Source of the DNA: an uncultured Odoribacter sp.
GTDB taxonomy: Bacteria; Bacteroidota; Bacteroidia; Bacteroidales; Marinifilaceae
Length of the DNA: 64,000 nucleotides
NCBI GenBank assembly: GCA_910578985.1
Contig: CAJTSF010000004.1
Span: 62,001-126,000 of the forward strand
Reading direction: 5' to 3'
Shown: piece by piece, positions 36,048-45,325 of the stretch
How positions within the stretch are numbered: the stretch's first letter is position 1
How the letters are laid out: every line of letters starts with the position of its first letter
The notes under the pieces: model-generated
Databases searched by the model: none
What the model was told of the DNA's origin: nothing
The model's input: only the letters and a program-made list of their open reading frames with translations
Position numbers and translations under genes: made by a program

Positions 36048-37427
36048 ATGATTATGAGAGAATGGTTGATGAATAAATGGGTGAGGTTCGGAATCGTGCT
36101 GGTGCTCTATTTGTTATGGGCTTATTGGGTGGGAAGTTGGTGGTTATTGATACTGGTGCCGGTGATATTCGACTCGTACATCACCAAACGGGTGCATTGG
36201 GCTTTCTGGAAGAAAAAAGGAGTGGAAAAGCAAACCAAGACTGTGGAATGGATTGATGCTTTGATTTTTGCTGTGATAGCGGCGACATTGATTCGGATGT
36301 TTTTCTTTGAAGCTTATACCATTCCCACGTCATCCATGGAGAAAAGCATGATGGTGGGGGATTATCTTTTTGTCAGCAAGGTGTCTTACGGTCCCAAGTT
36401 GCCCAATACGCCTCTCTCGATTCCGTTTACGCATCACACTTTGCCTTTGACCGCTCATACGAAAGCGTATTCGGATGCGGTTCAATGGCCCTACAAGCGT
36501 ATTGCCGGAGTTTCCAAGATTAAGCGTAATGATATCATGGTATTCAATTTCCCGTGCGGGGATACGATTCTTGTCGGGAATGAAAATCCCGATTATTATA
36601 GCCAAGTGAGAATGAATGTGCGCAGTTTTTTGGCTCAGGATACTTCTTTGACGCTGGCGACTGCAGAACAGTTGGTGCGGCAGAGAATAAAGGAGCGTTT
36701 TGAGGTAATCAAGCGTCCGGTGGATAAGCGGGAAAATTATATCAAGCGCGGGGTTGGAATGCCGGGAGATACTTTGGAATTGGTGCGTGGTGTGTTGTAT
36801 GTAAACGGCAAACCGGCGGATGTACCCGAAAAACTGCAATACAATTATTTAGTGAAAACCAATGGCACGCAATTGAATAAATTGAAATTGCTGGACTTGG
36901 GTGTTTCCTTTGCAGATATGAGCATGCCAATGCCTTATTATGAATTGCCGCTGACTGCGGAGATGGCGGAGAAGTTGAGAAAATTTCCCAATGTTCTGGA
37001 AGTGAAAAGGACGGAAGAAACAGAGCCCAATCCCGATATATTTCCTTTCGATGTGGAGAATTACCCTTGGAATGTGGATAATTTCGGACCTTTATATATT
37101 CCTAAAAAGGGAGACCGGGTAGAGTTGAATATGAAAACATTGCCTCTCTATAAGCGTATGATTGTAACCTATGAGGGAAATCAGTTGCAGGTAAAGGATT
37201 CCGTGATTTATGTCAACGGACAACCGGCAGACAGTTATACGTTCGGAATGGATTACTACTGGATGATGGGGGATAACCGTCATTGTTCGGCGGACTCCCG
37301 GTTTTGGGGATTTGTGCCGGAAGACCACATTGTGGGGAAGGCTTATTTCATTTGGTTATCTATTGATAATGACCAATCGCTTTTGCATAAGATTCGTTGG
37401 AGAAGAATGTTCCGATTTATCCATTGA
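36048..37427 (+). CDS. lepB: Signal peptidase I
   Basis: The protein has 459 residues. Hydrophobic segments lie near 12-40 and 70-85. The catalytic serine is Ser96 in PTSSMEKSM, and the general base is Lys233 in YIKRGVGMPGD. The last conserved box is YYWMMGDNRHCSADSRFWG. It removes signal peptides from exported proteins at the inner membrane. About 120 residues between the Ser and Lys boxes and a further insert make it longer than the Escherichia coli enzyme, as in other Bacteroidetes. It probably shares a transcript with dapB. Its 3' end overlaps the convergent exporter gene by 11 bases. Confidence 0.95.
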   Translation: MIMREWLMNKWVRFGIVLVLYLLWAYWVGSWWLLILVPVIFDSYITKRVHWAFWKKKGVEKQTKTVEWIDALIFAVIAATLIRMFFFEAYTIPTSSMEKSMMVGDYLFVSKVSYGPKLPNTPLSIPFTHHTLPLTAHTKAYSDAVQWPYKRIAGVSKIKRNDIMVFNFPCGDTILVGNENPDYYSQVRMNVRSFLAQDTSLTLATAEQLVRQRIKERFEVIKRPVDKRENYIKRGVGMPGDTLELVRGVLYVNGKPADVPEKLQYNYLVKTNGTQLNKLKLLDLGVSFADMSMPMPYYELPLTAEMAEKLRKFPNVLEVKRTEETEPNPDIFPFDVENYPWNVDNFGPLYIPKKGDRVELNMKTLPLYKRMIVTYEGNQLQVKDSVIYVNGQPADSYTFGMDYYWMMGDNRHCSADSRFWGFVPEDHIVGKAYFIWLSIDNDQSLLHKIRWRRMFRFIH

Positions 37428-38766
37428 CGACTCTTTGCCGCCTAATAAAGAACAGAGCTATCAGCGTTGCCATAAAATCGGCAAACGGGATGGCAAGCCA
37501 TATTCCGATGAGTCCCCAACGTATGGAAAAGAAACCGAGGGCGGGGATAAGGAAAACGAATTGTCGGGAGATGTTCATGGTAATGGCTTTGGGAGCTTGA
37601 CGGATGGTCTGGAAATAGCTGGTGACAATAATCTGGAAACCGATTAAAGGCATGGCGAGGAAAGTGTAACGTAAGCCTTCTGCGCTTATGGCTGCCAATT
37701 GGGTGTCTCCGGTAAATGCTTTTACTAATGCAGGCGCTCCGAGTTCCCCAATCAGGAAACCGGTGCAGGTGATGATGCTGCCGGTGCGGATGGCGAATTT
37801 TAATGTATCATGAATCGCTTGTCTATTGCCTGTAGCATAATAATAACCGATTATCGGTTGCATTGCCTGGCAAATGCCCATCATCAACATCGTTATCAAA
37901 ATCGAATAACTGCTGATGATGCCGTAAGCGCCTATGGCGTAATCTCCTCCGTAATTCTCCAAATAGCGGTTCATGATGATATTGACCATACCGGTGGTGA
38001 TGTTCATGATGAACGCTGCCATTCCTATACCGATGATGGAGGTCAAGATGCTTAATTGCGGAATAAAACTTTGACGGACCAACCGCAATGGATTGGCGTG
38101 TGAGGTGAAATGGAGAATAATCAGGCAGGAACTCAAGCACATGGAAACAATGGTTGCAATGGCAGCTCCTTGAATGCCCATATCGAAACCGAAAATGAAA
38201 ATAGGGTCGAGGATAATATTGGCTATCACTCCGATTAAAATAATCATCATGGATTTTTGAGGGAATCCGGAAGCCCGTATGGCATGGCAGAAGGTGAAAT
38301 TCAGATTCGTAAGCAGGCTGCCGGGGAGCAGGATGTTCAAATAACTATGGGCATACGGTATGCTTTGTTCACTGCCTCCGAAAGCCAGCAAAATCATGTC
38401 GAGGTTTCCTCCGAGAGCATATATGATGAGGGCAAGGCTTAGGACGATATTTAGTAGAATGGAATTGCCCAACACTTTACTTGCCAATTTGAAATTATTG
38501 GTCGAAACGGCAGTCGAAATACGTGCGCCTCCGCCTACTCCCGTAAGCGTGCCGATGGTGCCCAATAAGGAAACGCAGGGAAGAGTCAATGCCAATCCGC
38601 AGATGGCAAGCGCTCCGGCTCCCTGTCCGATGAAAATGCGGTCTATGATATTGTAAAGCGCCAATACAATCATATTGATCATGGCAGGATATGCATAGCT
38701 CTTGAAGAGGGAATGAATGTTTTTCCGGTCGCTATTTTGATAAGATAGATTGATATTTCCGCTCAT
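37417..38766 (-). CDS. MATE-family efflux transporter
   Basis: The protein has 449 residues with twelve predicted membrane helices. The N-terminal segment IPAM-like YAYPAMINMIVLALYNIIDR and IGQGAGALAICGLALTLP are typical of the DinF-like branch of MATE proteins, which export drugs or cations in exchange for Na+ or H+. The substrate cannot be told. It starts 26 bases after the CapA-like gene, on the same strand, so the two may form an operon. Confidence 0.92.
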   Translation of the reverse strand: MSGNINLSYQNSDRKNIHSLFKSYAYPAMINMIVLALYNIIDRIFIGQGAGALAICGLALTLPCVSLLGTIGTLTGVGGGARISTAVSTNNFKLASKVLGNSILLNIVLSLALIIYALGGNLDMILLAFGGSEQSIPYAHSYLNILLPGSLLTNLNFTFCHAIRASGFPQKSMMIILIGVIANIILDPIFIFGFDMGIQGAAIATIVSMCLSSCLIILHFTSHANPLRLVRQSFIPQLSILTSIIGIGMAAFIMNITTGMVNIIMNRYLENYGGDYAIGAYGIISSYSILITMLMMGICQAMQPIIGYYYATGNRQAIHDTLKFAIRTGSIITCTGFLIGELGAPALVKAFTGDTQLAAISAEGLRYTFLAMPLIGFQIIVTSYFQTIRQAPKAITMNISRQFVFLIPALGFFSIRWGLIGIWLAIPFADFMATLIALFFIRRQRVVNG

Positions 38767-38792
38767 ATTTCCATTTACTTACTCGCTTGCTG

Positions 38793-39893
38793 TTAATCGA
38801 CGGGCGGATATTTTTCCGCTGCGCCGCCGATGATGTGGTCGGTATCCTCGAAGAACTGTCGGTAGAGGAGCGAGTCCTGGGAGCCGAGGAGGCGGGGGGC
38901 GTCGGGTTCGGGGATGACGTAGTAGCGGCGGATGCCGTCGGGTTCCACCGGGCGGTGGACATAGTTGCTGAGGTAGCGCATGCGGTAGCGGGTTCGGTGC
39001 GGGGTGCGGGTCAGGGTGAGGTGGAGGGCGATGCCCCCGTTGGTGTGGCGTTTGCTCTGGTTGGAGACGAAGTTGCCCAAGGAATAGACCGTAATGCCGG
39101 TGGTGTCCCCTTTTTCCAGGTGGTATTCCAGGGGTTGCACCACGTGGGGGTGCGAGCCGATGACGATGTCCGCGCCTTGGCGGTGGAGGAAGGCGGCAAG
39201 GCGTTTCTGTTCGGCATTTTGGCGGGTGTCGTATTCGATGCCCCAGTGCATGCACACGATGATATTGGTGGCGGTGTCGAGGCGCGCTTTGGCGATGTGG
39301 CGGGCGATGTGGAAGGTGTCGATCATGGACACCACCTGCCCTTTGCCGGGGGGGACGCCGTTGGTGCCGTAGGTGTAGCTGAGGAGTGCGATTTTGAAGC
39401 TCCCGTGGTGGAGGTAAAGCGGCGTTTCCCGTATCCAGCTTGCCGTGTCGGTGAACGTGCCGGTGTGGGGGATACCGAGGGAGTCTAAGTAGTGGATGGT
39501 GCGGCGGATGCCGGCGGCATGTTTGTCGCAGGAGTGGTTGTTGTTGGTGGTAAGGATATCCACGCCGGAGCGCCGGATGTCCCGTGCCAGTTGCCATGGG
39601 GCGCAGAATTGGGGATAGCCGCTGAATCCCGTGTGCGAAAGGGTGGTTTCGAGGTTGCCGATAACGAGGTCGGCTTGTGCCCAATAAGGGGCGATGTGCC
39701 GGAAGCAGGGCATGTAGTCGTAAGTGCTCCGGGCATTGTCCCACGCTCCCCGGATTTGCGGTTCGTGCTGCATGATGTCTCCGATGAAGAAGAGCGTCAG
39801 GGTGTCGTTGGGGGCGGTTTGCGGTTTGTCCCGGAGTTGGGCGGGGCAGAGCCACGGGAGGATGGTGAGAGCAAGGAGTAAAATGTGTTTCAT
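38793..39893 (-). CDS. CapA-family (PGA_cap) metallophosphatase-like protein
   Basis: The protein has 366 residues with a signal peptide ending LCPAQ (about 19). The metal-binding motifs of the CapA fold are clear: FFIGDIMQHEPQI, ADLVIGNLETTLS, TTNNNHSCDKHAAGI, CMHWGIEY and IGSHPHVVQPLEY. CapA was found in polyglutamate capsule synthesis of Bacillus, but most members have unknown roles and no other capsule gene is near. It is likely periplasmic. Confidence 0.9.
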   Translation of the reverse strand: MKHILLLALTILPWLCPAQLRDKPQTAPNDTLTLFFIGDIMQHEPQIRGAWDNARSTYDYMPCFRHIAPYWAQADLVIGNLETTLSHTGFSGYPQFCAPWQLARDIRRSGVDILTTNNNHSCDKHAAGIRRTIHYLDSLGIPHTGTFTDTASWIRETPLYLHHGSFKIALLSYTYGTNGVPPGKGQVVSMIDTFHIARHIAKARLDTATNIIVCMHWGIEYDTRQNAEQKRLAAFLHRQGADIVIGSHPHVVQPLEYHLEKGDTTGITVYSLGNFVSNQSKRHTNGGIALHLTLTRTPHRTRYRMRYLSNYVHRPVEPDGIRRYYVIPEPDAPRLLGSQDSLLYRQFFEDTDHIIGGAAEKYPPVD

Positions 39894-39968
39894 AGGATGG
39901 GATTGAAAAAGTGAAAGGCGGGCAATTGATGCCGCGCCTTTTCTGTTCTGTGTCGGTTGCCGTCCGGA

Positions 39969-40430
39969 TTATTTCGCCAGTTCGAATTCGAATTCGGCTT
40001 CGGAGGGAGGAGTGCATTGGCCGCCGGTGCATGCCATGAATTCCACGTAGCCCACCAGTTTCGCTTTGGCGGCGGTTACCTTTACGCGCTGTACGAAAGT
40101 GACGCTTCCTTCGAAGTACTTCAGATCCATGTCGAAAGCATCGCTGTGCTCCGTTTTGGGCGTGGAGGTCGCTTTGAATTCGCCTACCGTTTCGATGCCG
40201 CTGGTCTCATCCTCGTCCATATTGAACGTTGTGGGCAGCGGACCGCCTTCCGGCAGTTGGGCGTCATAAAGGTGCCAGGAGGCGTCGATGGTTGCTTTGC
40301 ATACAATGTCGTACACGCCTTCACTGACTTTCTTGTAGGTGATGTCCCATTTGACGGGATTGACCACTTGGGCACTCAAACTTGTTGCAAATGCTGCAAC
40401 CAATACTACTATTGCCAATAACTTTTTCAT
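39969..40430 (-). CDS. Secreted DsbD N-domain-like protein
   Basis: The ATG at 40430 gives 153 residues; twelve codons upstream are discounted because MKKLLAIVVLVAAFATSLSA is a good signal peptide. The mature part is a single Ig-like domain of the DsbD N-terminal type (WDITYKKVSEGVYDIVCKA; WHLYDAQLPEGG), ending GYVEFMACTGGQCTPPSE with the paired cysteines that pass electrons in DsbD. It has no DsbD membrane or thioredoxin domain. A periplasmic thiol carrier is likely, and its partner is not in the window. Confidence 0.78.
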   Translation of the reverse strand: MKKLLAIVVLVAAFATSLSAQVVNPVKWDITYKKVSEGVYDIVCKATIDASWHLYDAQLPEGGPLPTTFNMDEDETSGIETVGEFKATSTPKTEHSDAFDMDLKYFEGSVTFVQRVKVTAAKAKLVGYVEFMACTGGQCTPPSEAEFEFELAK

Positions 40431-40518
40431 CTTTATTCTTTTTTGGGTTACTCTTTTTTCCTTCACAAAGGAAAGGAATAAATTGCAAATTTCGTGTTAC
40501 CTTCTTGTTAAAATCACC

Positions 40519-43353
40519 TTAAAGTGTCTTTTTTACCTCGACCTCCTGGTAGGCTTCAATCATGTCGCCCACGCGTATGTCGTTGTAATTCTCTATGTTC
40601 AAGCCGCATTCGAAGCCTTTTGCCACTTCTTTCACGTCATCTTTGAAGCGCTTGAGGGAACCGAGCTCGCCGGTGTAAACCACGATGCCTTCGCGGATGA
40701 CGCGCACTTTCGCATTGCGGACAATCTTGCCGTCACGCACGATACAGCCGGCGATGGTGCCCACTTTGGAAATCTTGAAGGTTTCGAGCACCTCCACGGT
40801 GGAGATGACCTCTTCCTTGATTTCCGGCGAGAGCATGCCTTCCATGGCGGCTTTCAGCTCTTCGATGGCCTGGTAGATGACGGAGTAGAGGCGGATGTCT
40901 ATCTGCTCTTTTTCCGCCAGCTTGCGGGCGCTCATGGAGGGACGCACCTGGAATCCCACGATGATGGCGTTCGAGGCGGCGGCCAGCAACACGTCGCCTT
41001 CGGTAATCTGCCCGACGGCTTTGTGGATGATGTTCACCTGGATTTCGTCCGTCGAGAGCTTGATGAGGGAGTCTGCCAGCGCCTCGATGGAGCCGTCCAC
41101 GTCGCCTTTCACGATGACATTCAGTTCCTGGAAGTTTCCGATGGCGATTCGTCTGCCGATTTCATCCAGGGTGATATGTTTTTGGGTACGCAAACCTTGT
41201 TCGCGTTGCAGTTGTTCGCGTTTGTTGGCGAGTTGGCGTGCCTCTTTTTCGTTTGCCATGACGTTGAATTTGTCACCGGCTTGCGGTGCTCCGTTCAAGC
41301 CGAGAATCAGTGCCGGCTCGGAAGGTCCGGCTTCCGCCAGTTTCTCGCCGCGCTCGTTGAACATGGCTTTCACGTGGCCGAAATATTGCCCTGCCAGAAT
41401 CACGTCGCCTACCCGCATGGTCCCCGACTGCACAAGGACGGTAGCCACATATCCGCGCCCTTTGTCGAGGGAGGATTCGATGATGGAGCCTGTCGCTTTT
41501 TTATGGGGATTGGCTTTCAGTTCCAGAAGTTCGGCTTCGAGCAGTACTTTTTCAAGCAGTTCTTCGATGTTCAGCCCTTTCTTGGCTGCGATTTCCTGGC
41601 ATTGGTATTTTCCGCCCCACTCTTCCACCAGGTAGTTCATGTTGGCCAGTTCTTCACGTATCTTGTCCGGATTGGCGCCGGGCTTGTCGATTTTGTTGAT
41701 GGCGAAGACAATGGGCACGCCCGCCGCACTGGCGTGGTTGATGGCTTCGATGGTCTGCGGCATCACGCTGTCGTCCGCCGCCACGATGATGATGGCGATG
41801 TCCGTGACCTGGGCACCGCGGGCACGCATGGCGGTAAAGGCTTCGTGTCCCGGAGTATCGAGGAAGGTGATGGTACGTCCGTCTGCCAGTTTGACGTTGT
41901 AGGCGCCGATATGCTGGGTGATGCCACCTGCCTCGCCGGCGATGACGTTCGTTTTGCGGATGCTGTCCAACAAAGAGGTCTTACCGTGGTCCACGTGTCC
42001 CATGACGGTGACAATCGGCGGGCGGGGAAGCATGTTCTCTTCGGAGTCTTCCTCCTCTTCTTCGATGGCTTCCTGGATTTCGATGCTGACAAATTCAACG
42101 GTGTAGCCGAACTCGTCCGCCACGATGTTGATGGTTTCCGCGTCCAGGCGCTGGTTGATGGAAACGAACAGTCCCAACGACATGCAGGCAGAGATGACTT
42201 CCGTCACGCTGATGTTCATCATGGTTGCCAGTTCGGCGACTGTCACGAATTCGGTCAGTTTCAGGATGCTCTTTTCCTGCTCTTCCAGTTCCAGTTCTGC
42301 CTGCAATTTTTGTTGCGCGGCGTCGCGTTTGTCGCGGCGGTGTTTGGAGGTCTGCGACTTTCCTTTGCTGCCGAGGCGGGCGAAAGTGTCTTTGATTTGA
42401 CGGTCTACGTCCTCTTCCGATATTTCCGTTCTTTCGTTTTTCTTTTTCTTCAGTTTCTTCAGCTTCCGTTTGTTGTCATCTACTCTGGTCGGTTTCTCGG
42501 AGTCGCCGGAGGGTACGGATTCCACCTGGACTTTGCCGTCCTGGCGTTGTATTCTCTTCCGTTTCTTCCGCATGTCGGCGTCCTCGCTGTTGGAGGCAGC
42601 CGTTTCCGGGGCGGTTTTCCCTTGGGCGTCCTGCGGATGTCCGGCGGCAGGGCGGGCGCCTTTCTTCAATTCACGGCGGTCACGCTCCCGGTCCTGCTTG
42701 CTCTTTTTCGGCGGGCGGGTGCGTTGGTTGATGGCATCCAGGTCAATGGTGCCGACCACTTTCACTTCCTTCAATGCCGGTTGGGCGACTTTGAACGGAG
42801 TTTCCTCCGGCACTTCCGCTTCGTCAGGACGCGCTTCCGCTTCCTGTTTCTGCTCCGTTTCCTTTTCTTCCGCTGCGGGGCTTGCCGTTTCCTGAGGTTG
42901 TGCCTCCTGCTCTTCGTCCTTATGGGTTTTGGGTGTTTCCTGCTGGACTTTGGGTCGCTCGGGATTCAGGTCGATGTGGTCGATGATTTTGATTTTGTTT
43001 TCCAATTTGACCTCATCTTTGATAGAAATGAACTCCTCGGCAGGCGCTTCCTCGTTTTCCGTGGAGACATTGCCGGAAGCATCGATGCTTACCGTTTCTT
43101 TTTTCTTCCGTGCGTTTTTCAAATCGATGGAAGAGGATTCTTTCTTCACCTGGCTGTCCGAAGAGAATGCTTTGGCAACCAACGCATATTCTTCATCCGA
43201 TAGTTTTGCATTAGGGTCTGAGGATATTCCGCTTCCTTTACTGTGCAGGTATTCCACGATAGTGGAAAGTCCTACGTTGAATTCTCGGGCTACTTTACTT
43301 AATCTTACTGCCATATTGAGATTGCAAAATTTACTGTTTTCATTGTCGGCCAT
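40519..43353 (-). CDS. infB: Translation initiation factor IF-2
   Basis: The protein has 944 residues from the ATG at 43353; an ATG at 43314 (MAVRLSKVAREFNVG) fits relatives better and is a good alternative. An N-terminal IF2-N segment is followed by about 330 charged, low-complexity residues. The GTPase has MGHVDHGKTSLLD, DTPGHEAFT and NKIDKPG. Domains II-IV follow to the end. IF-2 brings initiator tRNA to the ribosome. It starts 11 bases after nusA, the usual rimP-nusA-infB order. Confidence 0.96.
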   Translation of the reverse strand: MADNENSKFCNLNMAVRLSKVAREFNVGLSTIVEYLHSKGSGISSDPNAKLSDEEYALVAKAFSSDSQVKKESSSIDLKNARKKKETVSIDASGNVSTENEEAPAEEFISIKDEVKLENKIKIIDHIDLNPERPKVQQETPKTHKDEEQEAQPQETASPAAEEKETEQKQEAEARPDEAEVPEETPFKVAQPALKEVKVVGTIDLDAINQRTRPPKKSKQDRERDRRELKKGARPAAGHPQDAQGKTAPETAASNSEDADMRKKRKRIQRQDGKVQVESVPSGDSEKPTRVDDNKRKLKKLKKKKNERTEISEEDVDRQIKDTFARLGSKGKSQTSKHRRDKRDAAQQKLQAELELEEQEKSILKLTEFVTVAELATMMNISVTEVISACMSLGLFVSINQRLDAETINIVADEFGYTVEFVSIEIQEAIEEEEEDSEENMLPRPPIVTVMGHVDHGKTSLLDSIRKTNVIAGEAGGITQHIGAYNVKLADGRTITFLDTPGHEAFTAMRARGAQVTDIAIIIVAADDSVMPQTIEAINHASAAGVPIVFAINKIDKPGANPDKIREELANMNYLVEEWGGKYQCQEIAAKKGLNIEELLEKVLLEAELLELKANPHKKATGSIIESSLDKGRGYVATVLVQSGTMRVGDVILAGQYFGHVKAMFNERGEKLAEAGPSEPALILGLNGAPQAGDKFNVMANEKEARQLANKREQLQREQGLRTQKHITLDEIGRRIAIGNFQELNVIVKGDVDGSIEALADSLIKLSTDEIQVNIIHKAVGQITEGDVLLAAASNAIIVGFQVRPSMSARKLAEKEQIDIRLYSVIYQAIEELKAAMEGMLSPEIKEEVISTVEVLETFKISKVGTIAGCIVRDGKIVRNAKVRVIREGIVVYTGELGSLKRFKDDVKEVAKGFECGLNIENYNDIRVGDMIEAYQEVEVKKTL

Positions 43354-43364
43354 GGCCGGTTATC

Positions 43365-44603
43365 CTATTCGAATTCCGCTTTCAGGATGTTCAGTACGTC
43401 GCGGATGGTCTCGATTTCGAGGTCCGTGCGGTTTTCCAGTTCCTGTTCGCTCAATTCGAGCACACTTTTGGCGGTATCGCAACCGACGCGTTTCAGTTCC
43501 TCGATAATCCACCCTTCGATTTCATCGGCGAACTCTTCCAGTTTCACGTCTTCCTCCTGTTCCTGGTCCAGTTCGCGGTAAACGTCGATGTCGTAGCCGG
43601 TCAGCTGGCTGGCGAGTTTGATGTTCAGACCGCCCTTGCCGATGGCCAGTGATACTTCCGCCGGATCGAGGTACACGTTTGCCTTTTTGATGGGTTCATT
43701 GATTTCGATGTTTTTGATTTTGGCGGGGTTCAAGGCACGGGTGATGTACAATTGCAGGTTGGTCGTGTAATTGATGACATCGATGTTCTCATTGCGCAAC
43801 TCCCGCACGATGCCGTGGATACGCGAGCCTTTCATTCCCACGCATGCTCCTACGGGGTCGATGCGGTCGTCGTAGGATTCCACCGCCACCTTGGCGCGTT
43901 CGCCCGGGGCGCGCACCACATTCTTGATGGTAATCAGGCCGTCGAATATTTCCGGCACTTCGTTCTCGAACAACCGCTCCAGGAATACCGGGGAGGTACG
44001 CGACAGCACGATGTAAGGGTTGGCGTTCCGCATTTCCACGCGGATGACCACCGCCCGCACCGTGTCGCCTTTCTTGAAGAAGTCGGTCGGTATCTGTTCT
44101 TGCTTCGGCATAATCAATTCGTTGCCTTCGTCGTCCAGAATCAACATCTCCTTTTTCCAGATTTGATAGACCTCGCCGATGACGATTTGTCCCACCTTGT
44201 CCTTATATTTATTGTAGATGTTGTCTTTTTCCAGCTCAAGGATGCGGGCGGACAGGTTCTGGCGCAGCGCCAAAACCGAGCGGCGCCCGAAATCTTTGAA
44301 CTTCACCTCGTCCGTCACCTCTTCGCCCAGTTCGAAGTCTTCGTCGATGGCTTTGGCGTCGCTGAGGGAAATTTCCGTATTCTCGTTGGTCAGAGCCGCA
44401 TCCTCGACAATCGTCCGGTTTCTCCAGATTTCCAGGTTCCCTTTGTCGATGTTGATGATGATGTCGAAGTTTTCATCGGTGCCGTACCGCTTGATCAGCA
44501 TGTTTCTGAAAACGTCTTCCAACACCCGCATGAGGGTTGCCCTGTCGATATTTTTGAATTCTTTGAATTCCGCGAACGATTCAATCAGATTGTTAGTTTC
44601 CAT
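43365..44603 (-). CDS. nusA: Transcription termination/antitermination factor NusA
   Basis: The protein has 412 residues: N-terminal RNA-polymerase-binding domain, S1 domain (GQIVIGEVYQIWKKEMLI), and two KH domains (GACVGMKGSRIHGIVREL and SLAIGKGGLNIKLASQLTG). It lacks the C-terminal acidic repeats of Escherichia coli NusA, as is usual outside Gammaproteobacteria. It modulates pausing and termination. Confidence 0.96.
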   Translation of the reverse strand: METNNLIESFAEFKEFKNIDRATLMRVLEDVFRNMLIKRYGTDENFDIIINIDKGNLEIWRNRTIVEDAALTNENTEISLSDAKAIDEDFELGEEVTDEVKFKDFGRRSVLALRQNLSARILELEKDNIYNKYKDKVGQIVIGEVYQIWKKEMLILDDEGNELIMPKQEQIPTDFFKKGDTVRAVVIRVEMRNANPYIVLSRTSPVFLERLFENEVPEIFDGLITIKNVVRAPGERAKVAVESYDDRIDPVGACVGMKGSRIHGIVRELRNENIDVINYTTNLQLYITRALNPAKIKNIEINEPIKKANVYLDPAEVSLAIGKGGLNIKLASQLTGYDIDVYRELDQEQEEDVKLEEFADEIEGWIIEELKRVGCDTAKSVLELSEQELENRTDLEIETIRDVLNILKAEFE

Positions 44604-44647
44604 GTGTCTCTTTAGCTTTTATATTTTTAATGATTGATATGCTTGGT

Positions 44648-45112
44648 TCAGAAGGTGACGACATCTTTGATTTCCTTGATGTCCTCCCGCCGGATGGTGT
44701 CGGTGAGCGTAACGAGCTGTTTCTTCTTGCTGCCTTCCACCGCCTGTTTCTCTTCGTGTTCGAGGGTGACGGTCTCCGCGTCGAACGCTTTCAGAGTGCC
44801 GGTCACCTTCCGGTTGTCTTTCAGTTTGGCTTCCACGGTCTTGCCGATGTTTTTGGTGTATTGCCCTTCCACCTTGAACGGGTATCCGATGCCGGCGCTG
44901 GATACGGTCAGGGAAAAGTCCTCCGCATCCCGGTCCAGACGGGCTTCGATTTCCCGGCTCACCTCGATGCAGGTTTGGATATTGACGCCTTGCATGGCAT
45001 CCACAAACAACTCGATGACATTGTCCCGAGAGATTTTCAAATCCACCGGAAATAGTCCCCGTTCAGCGAGAATGGGGGCGGCGATTGCTTTGATTTGTTC
45101 GGCTTCCATCAT
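44648..45112 (-). CDS. rimP: Ribosome maturation factor RimP
   Basis: The protein has 154 residues with the RimP N-domain (LFPVDLKISRDNVIELFVD) and the C-terminal SH3-like barrel (VEAKLKDNRKVTGTLKAFD). It helps 30S assembly. It is first gene of the rimP-nusA-infB cluster, behind a leader of about 90 bases that carries a terminator-like hairpin. A second ATG is one codon downstream. Confidence 0.93.
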   Translation of the reverse strand: MMEAEQIKAIAAPILAERGLFPVDLKISRDNVIELFVDAMQGVNIQTCIEVSREIEARLDRDAEDFSLTVSSAGIGYPFKVEGQYTKNIGKTVEAKLKDNRKVTGTLKAFDAETVTLEHEEKQAVEGSKKKQLVTLTDTIRREDIKEIKDVVTF

Positions 45113-45149
45113 TGTTTATTGAATGGTTCGTTTTGCGTATCGGGCTTCT

Positions 45150-45182
45150 CGGGCAAAAAGAAGAGGGGACCCCAGTCCCCTC
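45150..45182 (-). promoter_or_regulatory. Attenuator-like hairpin in the rimP-nusA-infB leader
   Basis: On the minus strand, GAGGGGAC and GTCCCCTC form a perfect 8-bp stem with a four-base loop (45182 to 45163), directly followed by TTCTTTTT. It lies between the -7 box at 45207-45214 and the rimP start at 45112, so it would be transcribed in the leader. A terminator here implies conditional readthrough, but this is an inference. Confidence 0.5.
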
Positions 45183-45206
45183 CGTGTTTGTCTTTCAAAA
45201 CCACCG

Positions 45207-45214
45207 CAAAGCTA
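45207..45214 (-). promoter_or_regulatory. -7 box TAGCTTTG for rimP-nusA-infB
   Basis: The minus strand reads TAGCTTTG, matching TAnnTTTG, about 93 bases before rimP. A -33 box at the correct distance is not clear. Confidence 0.5.
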
Positions 45215-45275
45215 CAACAAATTCTTGAAAAACACAATAGATAAGTGAAAAAAATGCAGCGAATCGTCAAAATAC

Positions 45276-45307
45276 TTTCCTCTTTCGAAATAAAATGCCT
45301 ACTTTTG
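45276..45307 (+). promoter_or_regulatory. lpxD promoter (TTTC-N20-TACTTTTG)
   Basis: TACTTTTG at 45300-45307 lies 18 bases before the lpxD ATG, and TTTC at 45276-45279, 20 bases further up, is a near match to the -33 box. Confidence 0.65.
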
Positions 45308-45325
45308 TCCAAATTTTGAAAAACA

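Noticed and set aside
40339..43203. 954-codon frame antisense to infB
   Set aside because: It is a mirror of the infB codon pattern, rich in Phe, His, Gly and Val with no domain; infB motifs are unmistakable.
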